Shown in pieces: positions 8,678 through 18,253 of a stretch of DNA of 64,000 nt (position 1 is the first letter of the stretch; each line of letters begins with the position of its first letter). The notes beneath the pieces are model-generated. The model saw only the letters and a program-made list of their open reading frames with translations. It did no database searches and was not told the origin of the DNA. Location: positions 3,224,001-3,288,000 of the forward strand of contig NZ_CP058988.1 of NCBI RefSeq assembly GCF_019278565.1, in the 5' to 3' direction. A program made the translations under genes and the position numbers. Origin of the DNA: Cellulophaga sp. HaHa_2_95 (GTDB taxonomy: Bacteria > Bacteroidota > Bacteroidia > Flavobacteriales > Flavobacteriaceae).

Positions 8678-10594
8678 ATGAAAAATACCATATCACAACG
8701 AGTTGCTGATTTCTTAAAAAACTTCCCTCCTTTTAATGGACTTAAAGATGACGATTTACAGCACTTATCAGAGCAGATAACGATCATATATCAGGAAAAA
8801 GACAGTATCATTTTTACGGAGAAAGAACTAGGTCATGATCACTTCTATGTGATACACAAAGGTGCTGTTTCCTTATCTAGAAAAACAAACGACACTATTG
8901 TGGACATGTGTGACGAGGGCGATATCTTTGGTCTACGCCCTTTGATGGCCAATGAAAATTATGAGTTAGAGGCTAAAGCACATGAAGAAAGTATTCTTTA
9001 TGCTATTCCCATCGCTATTTTTAAACCTTTGGCCTTACACAACACTGCGGTAGGTAATTTTCTAATTGAAAGTTTTGCTTCAAATACTAGAAACCCCTAT
9101 TCTAAAAACCACCGAGGAAAACTATATAGCGATAGTATCGAATCTGATAAAAACACGTCTGAATTACCGCTTGTAGATTTACAACCGGTACATTACTCTA
9201 AAAAAATTATTTCTTGCGGACCACGTACTACGGTAAAAAAGGCTGCCGAAATTATGACCGCCAAGCGCGTTGGAGCTATTGTCATTGTAAAAGATTTTTT
9301 ACCCATAGGAATTATTACCGATAAAGATTTACGGAATAAAATTGTTACGGGAGACTACCCTATTACAACGGCTGTAAGTAAAATAATGACTGCTCCTGTG
9401 ATTACATACCCTAAAAACCTAACGATTACTCAGGCTCAAATGGCCATGATGAAAAGTAACATTAGTCATTTATGCCTAACGAAAGATGGTACGGTAGACA
9501 CGAAATTAGTAGGTATCCTTTCTAAGCATGATATCATGGTGGCCTTAGGAAACAATCCTGCAGTATTGATTAAGGCCATCAAAAGAGCTAAAAAAGTAAA
9601 ACATTTAAAACCGGTACGAAAAAGTATTATGGGTCTCTTACAGGGCTATTTAGCTTCTAATATTCCCATGACTTTAATCACCAAGATTATATCTGAATTA
9701 AATGATGCTTGCCTGAAGCAAGTGATTAAAATATCTTTAGAAAAAATGGAAACCAAGCCTCCTGTTAAATTTGCTTGGTTAACCTTAGGCAGTCAAGGAC
9801 GTAGTGAGCAGATGCTACATACAGATCAAGACAATGCTTTGATTTTTGAAGATGTTTCTGAAGAAATGTTACCTAAAACCACTACATATTTTTTAGCTTT
9901 TTCTACTTTGGTTACCAAAGGATTAAATGAAATAGGCTATGAATACTGCCCTGCAGAAATGATGGCTTCAAATCCGCAATGGTGTTTAAGTTTTAGTGAA
10001 TGGAAGAAAACAACCTCCCATTGGATTATAAACCCTGGCGTTGATGAAGTGCTACTTTCCTCTATCTTTTTTGATTATAACCGAGTGTATGGTGAAGTTA
10101 GTTTGGTTGCCGGACTCTCTGAACATATTTTTTATACGGTTAAAAAGTACCCTATATTCTTTGTTCACTTGGCAAAAGGAGCATTACAAAACCCTTCTCC
10201 TACAGGATTCTTTAGAAAATTTCTTGTAGAACAAGATGGGGCACACAAAGATACTTTTGATGTTAAAAGTAGAGCTTTGCGGCCATTAACCGATGCAGCA
10301 CGTGTTCTTATATTATCTCATGCAATAAAATCTATAAACAATACCGCAGAGCGTTTTGAGAAGCTCGCAGAATTAGAGCCTAATAATAAAGAAATTTATA
10401 TGGCCTGTTCTTATGCCTCTAAAGCTTTATTAAAATTTAGAACCAAGCAAGGTTTGGCGAACAATGATTCTGGGCGTTATATCGCATTAAATAACTTGAG
10501 TAAAGAAGAAAAGATAAAACTGAAGCGCACTTTTAAAACTATCAAAGAAATTCAAGAGCTTGTAACCTTGAGATTTCAATTAAAATCCATGTAA
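8678..10594 (+). CDS. cNMP-binding / CBS / DUF294 nucleotidyltransferase-like signalling protein
   Basis: A 638-residue cytoplasmic multidomain protein: a cyclic-nucleotide-binding domain (about residues 15-125), two CBS domains (about 165-290; VGAIVIVKD...IGIITDKDLR is typical), a DUF294 putative nucleotidyltransferase domain, and the DUF294 C-terminal helical domain. The nucleotidyltransferase signature GSQGRSEQM is followed by TDQDNA, with Asp383 and Asp385 as likely metal ligands. Such proteins are thought to sense nucleotides and modify an unknown target. The stop overlaps the start of the exonuclease gene (TAATG), so the two are translationally coupled. Confidence 0.88.
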   Translation: MKNTISQRVADFLKNFPPFNGLKDDDLQHLSEQITIIYQEKDSIIFTEKELGHDHFYVIHKGAVSLSRKTNDTIVDMCDEGDIFGLRPLMANENYELEAKAHEESILYAIPIAIFKPLALHNTAVGNFLIESFASNTRNPYSKNHRGKLYSDSIESDKNTSELPLVDLQPVHYSKKIISCGPRTTVKKAAEIMTAKRVGAIVIVKDFLPIGIITDKDLRNKIVTGDYPITTAVSKIMTAPVITYPKNLTITQAQMAMMKSNISHLCLTKDGTVDTKLVGILSKHDIMVALGNNPAVLIKAIKRAKKVKHLKPVRKSIMGLLQGYLASNIPMTLITKIISELNDACLKQVIKISLEKMETKPPVKFAWLTLGSQGRSEQMLHTDQDNALIFEDVSEEMLPKTTTYFLAFSTLVTKGLNEIGYEYCPAEMMASNPQWCLSFSEWKKTTSHWIINPGVDEVLLSSIFFDYNRVYGEVSLVAGLSEHIFYTVKKYPIFFVHLAKGALQNPSPTGFFRKFLVEQDGAHKDTFDVKSRALRPLTDAARVLILSHAIKSINNTAERFEKLAELEPNNKEIYMACSYASKALLKFRTKQGLANNDSGRYIALNNLSKEEKIKLKRTFKTIKEIQELVTLRFQLKSM

Positions 10595-11256
10595 TGTTTC
10601 AATTTTTCAAAAAAAATAAGCCTGAGCTACCTCAATTCTGGAAAGACTACGAATTAAAGTTTAAAGATAAAATGTCTGAAAACTTAGAGGATAAAACTTT
10701 TTGTGTTTTAGATACTGAAACCACAGGTTTTGACTATTCTAAAGACAGAATCTTATGCATTGGTGCCATAAATTTAAAACAACGCCGTATTGAGATCAAA
10801 GATGGTTTTGAAGTATTTATAGTACAGCAGGTTTATGGTAAAGATGCAGCGCCTATTCACGGGATTCTTAAAAATAGCCTTATTCCTAGGCTATCAGAAC
10901 TACAAGCCTTAGAACAGTTTCTGAATTATGTTGGAAATAGCATCATTATTGCGCACCACGCTATTTTTGACTTAAACATGATAAACAATGCGCTACTGAG
11001 AAATGGATTGCCAGAGCTTAAAAACACTTATCTAGATACGTCTCATCTGTATAAGAAAACGATCATAAAATCAAATCTCATTACGAAAAAGGAACACTAT
11101 ACTTTAGATGAGCTGGCGGACAAGTTTACCATTTCTAAAAAAGACAGGCATACTGCTATGGGAGATGCCTATATCACTGCAATCTTGTTTCTCAAAATTC
11201 TAAACAAACTTCAAGAAAGCGGAAAAAAAGTAACCCTTAAGGATCTTTTAAAATAA
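10594..11256 (+). CDS. DEDDh 3'-5' exonuclease (DnaQ-like)
   Basis: A 220-residue exonuclease of the Pol III epsilon (DnaQ) superfamily. The Exo I motif is LDTETTG with Asp40 and Glu42. Exo II is IIAHHAIFDLNMIN, and Exo III is RHTAMGDAYITA with the DEDDh His and last Asp. These four acidic residues bind two metal ions for 3'-5' hydrolysis. The start overlaps the stop of the cNMP/CBS/DUF294 gene by one base, and this gene pair recurs in bacteria, which hints at a shared task. Whether the substrate is DNA or RNA is not evident. Confidence 0.87.
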   Translation: MFQFFKKNKPELPQFWKDYELKFKDKMSENLEDKTFCVLDTETTGFDYSKDRILCIGAINLKQRRIEIKDGFEVFIVQQVYGKDAAPIHGILKNSLIPRLSELQALEQFLNYVGNSIIIAHHAIFDLNMINNALLRNGLPELKNTYLDTSHLYKKTIIKSNLITKKEHYTLDELADKFTISKKDRHTAMGDAYITAILFLKILNKLQESGKKVTLKDLLK

Positions 11257-11389
11257 GCGGGACTAAAGTTCGGAATGTCCTAAAAGAAGATCAGAAATAT
11301 CACAAATATCGATAATGTGTAAAAAATATAGATTAAACACATAGTTTTAAGAAAATTTTACTATTTTCATCAAACAAACCTCCGACCAA

Positions 11390-11578
11390 ATGAAAAATAC
11401 ACATAAAATTAAGAGTCTAATCTTCTTAGTCGCATTTATAGGTACTGCATTATATTACAATGCCTCTCAAAAAAGTGAGTCAAACTCTACTATAAAAAAT
11501 ACCGAATATCAGAGCAATAAAAAAGAGCTTACCTTAAAAAAAGATAAGCTCATTACTGCTGTTTATTCTAAAAATTAA
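11390..11578 (+). CDS. small signal-anchored protein
   Basis: A 62-residue hypothetical protein. Residues about 9-25 form one hydrophobic helix after KNTHKIKS, fitting a signal peptide or membrane anchor. The remaining 37 residues are polar and rich in Lys, Ser and Asn, and would lie outside the cytoplasmic membrane. No family is recognised. The ORF sits between two well-supported genes and ends 13 bp before the convergent purC stop. It is accepted on the signal-like N-terminus alone. Confidence 0.5.
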   Translation: MKNTHKIKSLIFLVAFIGTALYYNASQKSESNSTIKNTEYQSNKKELTLKKDKLITAVYSKN

Positions 11579-11591
11579 ACGAATATCCTAT

Positions 11592-12542
11592 TTACTTGTT
11601 TAAATAGGCTAAAACATTGGCTTCAATACGTTCTTGAATTGCGGTAATGTCTGCTTTATGAAATTGTTCTCCTACAATATTTTCATAGAGTTCAATATAT
11701 CTGTCCGATACTGTGGTGATATAATCATCACTCATTACAGGAACTTTTTGCCCTTCTAATCCTTGAAAGTCATTAGAGATTAACCACTGACGCACAAATT
11801 CTTTAGAAAGTTGTTTCTGTGATTCCCCTTTTTGTTGGCGTTCTTTATAGCCTTCTGAATAAAAATAGCGCGAAGAATCTGGTGTATGTATTTCATCTAT
11901 CAATACAATTTTACCGTCTTTTGTTTTTCCAAACTCGTATTTAGTATCTACCAAAATTAAGCCTCTTTTTTCTGCTATTTCTGTTCCTCGTTGAAAAAGT
12001 GCTTTGGTATATTGCTCTAGAATGTTATAATCTTCTGCGGATACAATTCCTTTTTTCAAAATATCTTCTCTAGAGATATCTTCATCATGATCGCCCATTT
12101 CTGCTTTAGTGGCAGGAGTAATGATCGGTTCTGGAAATTTATCGTTCTCAATTAAGCCTTCTGGTAAAGCTACGCCGCAAAGCATTCTTTTCCCTGCTTT
12201 ATATTCGCGTGCTGCATGTCCGGACATATATCCACGAATCACCATTTCTACTTTAAATGGCTCACAAGCGTGACCAATGGCTACATTAGGATCTGGCGTT
12301 GCTAACAACCAATTAGGAACAATATCAGCCGTATCTGCCATCATTTTAGTAGCAATCTGGTTTAGAATTTGACCTTTGTACGGAATACCTTTAGGCATCA
12401 CCACATCAAAAGCAGAAAGTCTATCGGTGGCTATCATCACCATAATATCATTCTCTAAGGTATACACCTCTCTTACTTTTCCTTTATATATATTAAGCTG
12501 CCCTGGAAAGTTAAAATTTGTATCTGTAATTGTATTGTTCAT
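11592..12542 (-). CDS. purC: phosphoribosylaminoimidazole-succinocarboxamide synthase
   Basis: A 316-residue SAICAR synthetase, which joins CAIR and aspartate with ATP in de novo purine synthesis. Near the start KGKVREVY is the ATP-binding loop, followed by [13 protein letters not shown], a family hallmark. [22 protein letters not shown] and the C-terminal extension match the longer form of about 300 residues found in Bacteroidetes and yeast. It starts 44 bp after the phoH stop on the same strand, so they are probably one transcript. Regulation is not visible. Confidence 0.95.
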   Translation of the reverse strand: MNNTITDTNFNFPGQLNIYKGKVREVYTLENDIMVMIATDRLSAFDVVMPKGIPYKGQILNQIATKMMADTADIVPNWLLATPDPNVAIGHACEPFKVEMVIRGYMSGHAAREYKAGKRMLCGVALPEGLIENDKFPEPIITPATKAEMGDHDEDISREDILKKGIVSAEDYNILEQYTKALFQRGTEIAEKRGLILVDTKYEFGKTKDGKIVLIDEIHTPDSSRYFYSEGYKERQQKGESQKQLSKEFVRQWLISNDFQGLEGQKVPVMSDDYITTVSDRYIELYENIVGEQFHKADITAIQERIEANVLAYLNK

Positions 12543-12586
12543 ACTGTGATTAAATGCGTTGACTATTAGAATGTGTTAGATTGAAC

Positions 12587-13540
12587 TTAATTTTGGTGTT
12601 CTAATCCTTTATATGCTTCGATAACTTTTTTAACCAATTTATGGCGAATAACATCTTTGTCATCTAAATGTATAATTGAAATTCCTTCTACATTTTGTAA
12701 GACTAACAAGGCCTCTTTAAGTCCAGAAACGGTTCTTCTCGGCAAATCTATTTGACCGGGATCTCCTGTAATTAGAAACTGTGCGTTTTTACCCATTCTT
12801 GTTAAGAACATTTTCATCTGTGCGTGTGTTGTATTTTGGCCTTCATCTAAAATAACAAAAGCATGGTCTAACGTTCTACCACGCATAAAAGCCAATGGAG
12901 CAATTTGTATGGTACCATTTTCTATGTACAAGGCTAGTTTTTCCGGAGTAATCATATCTCGCAGTGCATCATAGAGCGGTTGCATATACGGATCTAACTT
13001 TTCTTTTAAATCTCCTGGTAAAAAGCCTAGATTTTCTCCTGCTTCTACTGCCGGACGCGTTAATATGATCCGTTTCACCTTTTTATCTTTTAATGCTTTT
13101 ACGGCGAGTGCTACTCCAGTATATGTTTTTCCGGTACCTGCAGGTCCTATAGCAAAAACCATATCTGTTTTACGAACAGCATCTACCAATTTACGTTGAT
13201 TGACGGTTTGTGCTTTTATCAGACGCCCACTTACCCCATGAACAATTACTTCCCCACTACTTTCAGAAGAGGATAAGTCATCTTTAGGAGTACTCATTAG
13301 TAAACGTTCAATACTATTCTCATCAAGTTTATTATACTTAACGTAGTGCTCTGTAAGCATCTTAAAACGCCTGTCGAACTCTTCTAATAGTTCATCATCG
13401 CCATAGACTCGTATTTTACTTCCTCTTGCTACAATTTTTAGCTTTGGAAAATACTTTTTTATTGCGTCTATATTTTCATTTTGCTGTCCAAAAAAATCTC
13501 TAGGACTAATTTCTGTGAGTTCAATTAATAGTTCTTTCAA
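12587..13540 (-). CDS. phoH: PhoH-family ATPase
   Basis: A 317-residue PhoH-like P-loop protein. An N-terminal KH-like part (residues about 1-100) precedes the ATPase core. Walker A is AIGPAGTGKTYTGV (about residue 135) and Walker B is AFVILDEGQNTT, with sensor ITGDPGQIDLP. The family is linked to RNA metabolism and phosphate stress, and members are ATPases or putative RNA helicases. It is upstream of purC. It is divergent from the SAM hydrolase gene, whose promoter box at 13602 lies in the shared 128-bp gap. Confidence 0.9.
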   Translation of the reverse strand: MKELLIELTEISPRDFFGQQNENIDAIKKYFPKLKIVARGSKIRVYGDDELLEEFDRRFKMLTEHYVKYNKLDENSIERLLMSTPKDDLSSSESSGEVIVHGVSGRLIKAQTVNQRKLVDAVRKTDMVFAIGPAGTGKTYTGVALAVKALKDKKVKRIILTRPAVEAGENLGFLPGDLKEKLDPYMQPLYDALRDMITPEKLALYIENGTIQIAPLAFMRGRTLDHAFVILDEGQNTTHAQMKMFLTRMGKNAQFLITGDPGQIDLPRRTVSGLKEALLVLQNVEGISIIHLDDKDVIRHKLVKKVIEAYKGLEHQN

Positions 13541-13601
13541 AGAATATCGGATTTAATTACTTGCCTATTGAATATTAATTTTAGTTGCCTTAAAATTTGC
13601 G

Positions 13602-13609
13602 TAATTTTG
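13602..13609 (+). promoter_or_regulatory. Bacteroidetes-type -7 box (TAATTTTG)
   Basis: TAATTTTG matches the TAnnTTTG -7 consensus of the Bacteroidetes primary sigma factor and stands 60 bp before the SAM hydrolase start. A TTG upstream (near 13584) could serve as the -33 part, though its spacing is short. Confidence 0.5.
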
Positions 13610-13668
13610 TTAAACAAACTTAAGTAAAAATCAGTTTCATAAAGTAAAAAACATATTAACAGTCTTAT

Positions 13669-14499
13669 ATGGCAATAATTACATTAACTACTGATTTCGG
13701 ATATAAAGACCATTTTGTTGGCGTTATTAAAGGCGCTGTATATTCAGAATTAGCCGATGCTAAAATTGTTGACATCTCTAATGAAATAAGTCCGTTTAAC
13801 ATCCCCGAATGTGCTTACATATTAAAGAATTCTTATAAAAGTTTCCCTAAAGGAACCATACACATTGTGGGGGTAGATTCTGAGCCAACCCCTGAAAACC
13901 AACACATTGCCATATTAGTTGATGGCCATTATTTTATCACCGCGAACAATGGCGTCATAGGTTTAATAACTTCTGAAATAACACCAGAAAAAGTGGTAGA
14001 GATTAACATTCCTAATCCTGAACACGGATCATTTCCTGTATTAGATGTCTTTGTAAAAGTGGCATGCCATATTGCTCGTGGTGGCACCTTAGAAGTTGTT
14101 GGTAAATTATTTAATAAACTAAAAGATATTCGAGAATTTGCCCCTAGAATTACGGAAAATGGCAATGGTATTGTGGGTAGCGTAATTTATATTGACAATT
14201 TTGGCAATGTCATTACGAATATTGAAAAGCATACTTTTGAAGCGTATAGAAAAGGAAGAGGTTTTGTTTTAAACGCTCGAAATAAAAAAATTACTAAAAT
14301 TCATAATAAGTATAGTGATATTATAAATTTCGATTTAGAGAAAGATAGACGCAATGGTCCTGGTGACCTCTTAGCGCTTTTTAATTCATCCAATTATATA
14401 GAATTAGCAATTTATAAGAGCGATTTAAATACAGTTGGAGGAGCTTCTACCCTACTGGGCTTAGATTATAGAGACACCATCACCATAGATTTTACATAA
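13669..14499 (+). CDS. SAM hydrolase / SAM hydroxide adenosyltransferase (DUF62)
   Basis: A 276-residue protein of the S-adenosyl-L-methionine hydroxide adenosyltransferase family, which uses an activated water to split SAM into adenosine and methionine. TLTTDFGYKDHFVG at the N-terminus supplies the conserved Asp-His region, and HIVGVDSEP follows. ITANNGVIGLI and IDNFGNVITNI are the other family blocks. It is the same length as characterised members. It is divergent from phoH and upstream of dnaN, with a 307-bp gap before dnaN. Confidence 0.9.
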   Translation: MAIITLTTDFGYKDHFVGVIKGAVYSELADAKIVDISNEISPFNIPECAYILKNSYKSFPKGTIHIVGVDSEPTPENQHIAILVDGHYFITANNGVIGLITSEITPEKVVEINIPNPEHGSFPVLDVFVKVACHIARGGTLEVVGKLFNKLKDIREFAPRITENGNGIVGSVIYIDNFGNVITNIEKHTFEAYRKGRGFVLNARNKKITKIHNKYSDIINFDLEKDRRNGPGDLLALFNSSNYIELAIYKSDLNTVGGASTLLGLDYRDTITIDFT

Positions 14500-14806
14500 A
14501 TTGTGGTGCATTTTAAGGTACTTATAAACATTGTAAAAAAGTAGAAATGTAGAAACTGGAAAAATGCACGTTTCATATTTAAAGATTTACATTGATTAAC
14601 AGTAGGTTTAGACCCTAAAAGTAGATAATAATTGTGCTATATTTGTAGGGATTTACAGGCCAATAACTGTTAATAAGTTTGTTTCATTAAAAACAACAAT
14701 TAAAATATCTTTGTTTTTCTTGCGACAGTCTTAGTAATTAACAGAATTCAGTTTTTTAGCTATTAGTACAACGAGAGATATAAAGAGAAAATAAAACACA
14801 TAAGGA
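14500..14806. other. upstream region of dnaN
   Basis: This 307-bp stretch holds no gene. Two -7-like boxes, TATATTTG (14638-14645) and TATCTTTG (14706-14713), point toward dnaN. TTTG at 14678-14681 could be a -33 element for the second, with a spacer of 24 bp that is longer than usual. Confidence 0.45.
14706..14713 (+). promoter_or_regulatory. candidate dnaN -7 box (TATCTTTG)
   Basis: TATCTTTG fits TAnnTTTG and would start a transcript with a leader of about 85 nt before the dnaN ATG at 14807. A second box lies at 14638-14645. Confidence 0.45.
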
Positions 14807-15925
14807 ATGAAATTTATAGTATCTAGCACGTATTTACTTAAACAATTACAAGTTTTAGGTGGCGTAATCAACAACAGCAATACCCTACCAATTCTAGATA
14901 ATTTTCTATTTGATTTAAAACAAAACGAATTAATTGTTTCTGCTTCAGATTTAGAAACTACCATGAGTTCTGTATTAAACGTAGATTCTGACAATGAAGG
15001 TTTAATTGCCGTGCCTGCAAAATTATTATTAGATATATTAAAAACCTTTCCAGAGCAACCCTTAACTTTTGTTGTGGAAGACAACAATACGGTTGAGATT
15101 AGTTCTAATCATGGTAAATATGCTTTAGCCTATGCAGATGGTGCTGAGTTTCCTAAAGCAGTAGAATTGGCTAACCCTAGTTCTACGACAATCATAGGAG
15201 ATATTTTAGCAACAGCTATTAACAAAACAATTTTTGCGGCCGGAAATGATGATTTAAGACCTGTAATGAGCGGTATCTTTTTTCAGTTTTCTCCAGAAAG
15301 CTTAACGTTTGTGGCTACAGATGCTCATAAATTAGTAAAATACCAAAGAACAGATATTGTAGCATCTCAGGTTGCTGAATTTATCATGCCTAAAAAACCT
15401 TTAAATCTTTTAAAAGGAATTTTAGGAGGTAGTGAGTCTGATGTTACTATAGAGTACAATGAAAGCAATGCTAAATTTAGTTTTGAGAATACAGAACTTA
15501 TCTGTCGTTTAATTGATGGTAAGTACCCCAACTACGAAGCGGTGATTCCTAAGGAGAACCCTAATGTGTTGTCTATTTCAAGAAATCAATTATTGAGCTC
15601 TGTTCGTAGAGTTTCTATATTCTCAAATAAAACTACGCACCAAATCCGTTTAAAGATTGCTGGTGCAGAACTTAATATTTCTGCTGAAGATATTGATTAC
15701 AGTAATAAAGCAGAAGAGCGTTTAACATGCTCCTACCAAGGTGATGATATGCAAATTGGTTTTAACTCAAGATTTTTAGTTGAAATGCTAGCGAACTTAA
15801 CTTCTGATGATGTTTCATTAGAAATGAGTTTACCTAATAGAGCTGGTATTTTAACTCCTGTAGATGGTTTGGATGAAGGAGAATTGGTAACAATGCTTGT
15901 TATGCCGGTAATGCTTAATAATTAA
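14807..15925 (+). CDS. dnaN: DNA polymerase III beta subunit (sliding clamp)
   Basis: A 372-residue sliding clamp with the usual three repeated clamp domains of about 120 residues. MKFIVSSTYLLKQLQ at the N-terminus, NTLPILDN, DLRPVMSGI in domain 2 and the C-terminal end TMLVMPVML are family marks. It encircles DNA and tethers Pol III and repair polymerases through the hydrophobic cleft made with the C-terminal MPV-M-L residues. It stands alone rather than beside dnaA or recF, which is normal in Flavobacteriia. A perfect bidirectional terminator follows its stop. Confidence 0.96.
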   Translation: MKFIVSSTYLLKQLQVLGGVINNSNTLPILDNFLFDLKQNELIVSASDLETTMSSVLNVDSDNEGLIAVPAKLLLDILKTFPEQPLTFVVEDNNTVEISSNHGKYALAYADGAEFPKAVELANPSSTTIIGDILATAINKTIFAAGNDDLRPVMSGIFFQFSPESLTFVATDAHKLVKYQRTDIVASQVAEFIMPKKPLNLLKGILGGSESDVTIEYNESNAKFSFENTELICRLIDGKYPNYEAVIPKENPNVLSISRNQLLSSVRRVSIFSNKTTHQIRLKIAGAELNISAEDIDYSNKAEERLTCSYQGDDMQIGFNSRFLVEMLANLTSDDVSLEMSLPNRAGILTPVDGLDEGELVTMLVMPVMLNN

Positions 15926-15947
15926 TACCAACCAGATTTTTTTATAG

Positions 15948-15981
15948 AAAAACCCCAATTACAATTGTAATTGGGGTTTTT
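15948..15981. terminator. perfect 34-bp bidirectional terminator
   Basis: A perfect inverted repeat: AAAAACCCCAATTACAA (15948-15964) pairs with TTGTAATTGGGGTTTTT (15965-15981) without mismatch. It has A-tracts and T-tracts at both ends, so it can stop transcription from dnaN and from the convergent DUF4870 gene. Confidence 0.9.
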
Positions 15982-16001
15982 TACTTTTACGTTATTTTTG
16001 A

Positions 16002-16331
16002 TTATAAAAATTTGATACTCATAGGGTAATAAGGCTGTTCATCATTACTAACTCTTATAGCATTTACAATAGGAAATACAAATGTTAGAATACCTAATAC
16101 TAAAAACCCTAATAGCCCTAAGCCAAATAATAATATCATAGGAATACAAATTATAAAATAGAGAAACATACTTATTCTAAAATTCATAATTGCCTTTCCA
16201 TTTTCATCCATGTTAACTACAGTATCTTTTTGGGTTAACCATATAATTAAAGGTACTATAAAACCTGTAACAACATCTAATAACTGACTCAAATGGGTAA
16301 TGACTAATAACTGTTTGTTTTCTTTTTGCAT
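16002..16331 (-). CDS. DUF4870 (Tic20-like) membrane protein
   Basis: A small membrane protein of the DUF4870 family, about 109 residues from the ATG at 16331 (MQKENKQLLVITHLSQL). That start is chosen because the preceding 14 in-frame residues are polar and unlike the family. Hydrophobic segments cover about residues 10-31 and 50-85, with IMNFRISMFLYFIICIPMILLF and FPIVNAIRVSNDEQPYYPMSIKFL, the latter being a conserved family ending. Its function is unknown. It is convergent with dnaN across a perfect terminator. Confidence 0.8.
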   Translation of the reverse strand: MQKENKQLLVITHLSQLLDVVTGFIVPLIIWLTQKDTVVNMDENGKAIMNFRISMFLYFIICIPMILLFGLGLLGFLVLGILTFVFPIVNAIRVSNDEQPYYPMSIKFL

Positions 16332-16400
16332 GATATTTTGATTTTTGATTGATGTACTAATATGACGCTTCAAAAGCCAAAATGTTACAAAAAAGAAGAA

Positions 16401-16907
16401 TTATTGTTTACGCTCTAATTTTCTCAATTTTTCAGACTCCTTTAAAATGTTGATCTGTTCTTTTGCTATTTTATCATTTAACTTATCAATAGCTACAGGA
16501 GAAAGTTTCCCTTTACGTTGACCTTCGGCTAACTTCATTTCATATTTAGCAATCTTGTCTTCACATTTCTGGATATCTTGATTCTTACTTGCTATTGCAC
16601 TTTTTAACTTTTCCTGCTTTTGAGCCTCTTTTGCTTTGGTTTTAGCTTCCTTTTCAATCTTCTTTTGCTCTTTCTCTGCTTTTTTCTGTTCTTTTGCTAA
16701 TTGCTTCTGCTCTTTCGCAGCAGCTTTCTGCTCCGCTTTTACTGCAGCAGCTTCTACTTTGGCTTGTTCTATCTGCTTTAACTCTTCTTGTTCCTTTATC
16801 ATATCTTTTACGACTACGATAGAATCTTTAACTTGTTCTGTTTCTTGTGCATAAGATTTTCCTAAAGAAAATAATGCAATTACTGCTACTACTACTAATT
16901 TATTCAT
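16401..16907 (-). CDS. exported Lys/Glu/Ala-rich coiled-coil protein
   Basis: A 168-residue protein from the ATG at 16907; the upstream in-frame extension to 16964 would bury the signal peptide, so it is rejected. Residues 1-20 are a signal peptide ending in SYA before QE. The rest is almost entirely charged helix, with repeated K-E-Q-K-K-A-E-K-E-Q units around mature residues 45-85. It should form a long coiled coil in the periplasm. No enzymatic motif is seen. It resembles flavobacterial periplasmic proteins of unknown function. Confidence 0.7.
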   Translation of the reverse strand: MNKLVVVAVIALFSLGKSYAQETEQVKDSIVVVKDMIKEQEELKQIEQAKVEAAAVKAEQKAAAKEQKQLAKEQKKAEKEQKKIEKEAKTKAKEAQKQEKLKSAIASKNQDIQKCEDKIAKYEMKLAEGQRKGKLSPVAIDKLNDKIAKEQINILKESEKLRKLERKQ

Positions 16908-17034
16908 ATATAATTTAATTGTTAATGGACGGCGAATGTACAAAATAGTATGAATCACCATCATAATTTTTTTTTAATTCGCACGTTGCTATACATCGCT
17001 TCTTATAACGATCTATTAATGGATATAACAAAAA

Positions 17035-17061
17035 AAATGCCACTTTTATAAAGTGGCATTT
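17035..17061 (-). terminator. rho-independent terminator after the GH16 gene
   Basis: AAATGCCACTTT (17035-17046) pairs perfectly with AAAGTGGCATTT (17050-17061) around a 3-nt loop. On the minus strand the stem is followed by a run of T, 27 bp after the GH16 stop. Confidence 0.85.
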
Positions 17062-17087
17062 AAAACTGATAATTTTTGTTTTTAATA

Positions 17088-18062
17088 TTATAGGTTTTCT
17101 AACTTATAAGTACGTACCCAGTCATAGAACGTCGTACGCTCTCCCCAAGTACCTTTCATACCGCCATCTGAAGGAACAGGATTCCAATCATACGTTTCTG
17201 TAACCAATTTTAAATATAATGGCAAGTCAAAATCGGCTTTAGGAGTAATGCTATACACTTTATTTCCGTCCAAATAAAACACAATTTCTGTTTTACTTTT
17301 CCACCAGGCTGCGTAAACATGGTAAGACTCATACACTTTATTATATAATTCTTTATTGCCTCCTACAGATCCTGTTGGTGTTGTTGCACAAGTTGTATTT
17401 CTACTATGCGTATTAGAATGTATGGTTCTATTGAAGTTTTGTGCAAAATTTGCGGTACCAACAATTTGACCTACACATTCCTGAATGTCTAATTCTATGG
17501 TTCTTTTATCACAGCCATTTGTATCGTTTGCATTGTTAATTAACCAAAATGTAGACGACATAAACGTCTTATTTGCTTTCATTCTTGCTTCAAAATAATA
17601 ACCTACCTGCCCTGCTGTATGAGAAGTTATGTTAGAACCTTCATGTGTAAACGTTTTTCCATTGACTACTCTAGGACTAGGCAACTTCTTACAGGTTAAT
17701 CTAAGGTTACCATTTTTTTCAGATACGGTACTTTCCGTAAAAAGTCCTGGAGGTCTTCCTATCCATCGGTTAGGATCGGTATTTTTCCATTTGTTGGCAT
17801 TAAAAGAGCTGTCATTGAATTCATCAGACATAGCCTCTACCTTTACCCATTTCTTACCATTAGGTAATGGGTTTTGATTTGCGTTGAAAAACGGACCACC
17901 TTTCCGTACATCTCCTTGAGTTTCTTCGGATTGCTGTTCTTCGATAACAACAGCTTCAATCGCATCTTCTTTTTCTACATTTACATCGCTATCATTAGTG
18001 CTACAACTTGCCAGCGCTAATAGGATTGCAAAAAAAGGAATTTGGGGACTCATTTTTTTCAT
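17088..18062 (-). CDS. GH16 glycoside hydrolase lipoprotein (probable agarase/porphyranase type)
   Basis: A 324-residue exported enzyme. The lipoprotein signal ends LALASC (Cys20), followed by STNDSD and an acidic linker, so it is membrane-anchored. The GH16 jelly-roll carries the E-x-D-x-x-E motif as ELDIQE: Glu190 nucleophile, Asp192, Glu195 acid/base. WIGRPPGLFTESTV and the C-terminal TFYDWVRTYKLE are typical of red-algal galactan enzymes (beta-agarase or beta-porphyranase) rather than laminarinases, but the exact substrate is inferred. It has no SusC/SusD or sulfatase neighbours and its own terminator, so it is a solitary CAZyme gene. Confidence 0.85.
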   Translation of the reverse strand: MKKMSPQIPFFAILLALASCSTNDSDVNVEKEDAIEAVVIEEQQSEETQGDVRKGGPFFNANQNPLPNGKKWVKVEAMSDEFNDSSFNANKWKNTDPNRWIGRPPGLFTESTVSEKNGNLRLTCKKLPSPRVVNGKTFTHEGSNITSHTAGQVGYYFEARMKANKTFMSSTFWLINNANDTNGCDKRTIELDIQECVGQIVGTANFAQNFNRTIHSNTHSRNTTCATTPTGSVGGNKELYNKVYESYHVYAAWWKSKTEIVFYLDGNKVYSITPKADFDLPLYLKLVTETYDWNPVPSDGGMKGTWGERTTFYDWVRTYKLENL

Positions 18063-18241
18063 AATAGTATAATTTTAATTTATTTTCTCAAAAATAGTAA
18101 TAAGTATTTCATATAGTAATAACAAATGACCTTTTTAGCAGCACATATGAGTAATTAATCATAGGTTACAGTCATATTCCCCTATGGTAAATGTTTGTCT
18201 AGTTATTAGCTTCTGGTAGTAGATTACCAAATACTATTTTA

Positions 18242-18249
18242 TATTTTTG
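18242..18249 (+). promoter_or_regulatory. -7-like box immediately before mnmE (TATTTTTG)
   Basis: TATTTTTG matches TAnnTTTG and ends only 4 bp before the mnmE ATG at 18254. If used, transcription would start at or next to the ATG and the mRNA would be leaderless. No convincing -33 TTTG is seen at the usual distance. Confidence 0.3.
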
Positions 18250-18253
18250 CAAT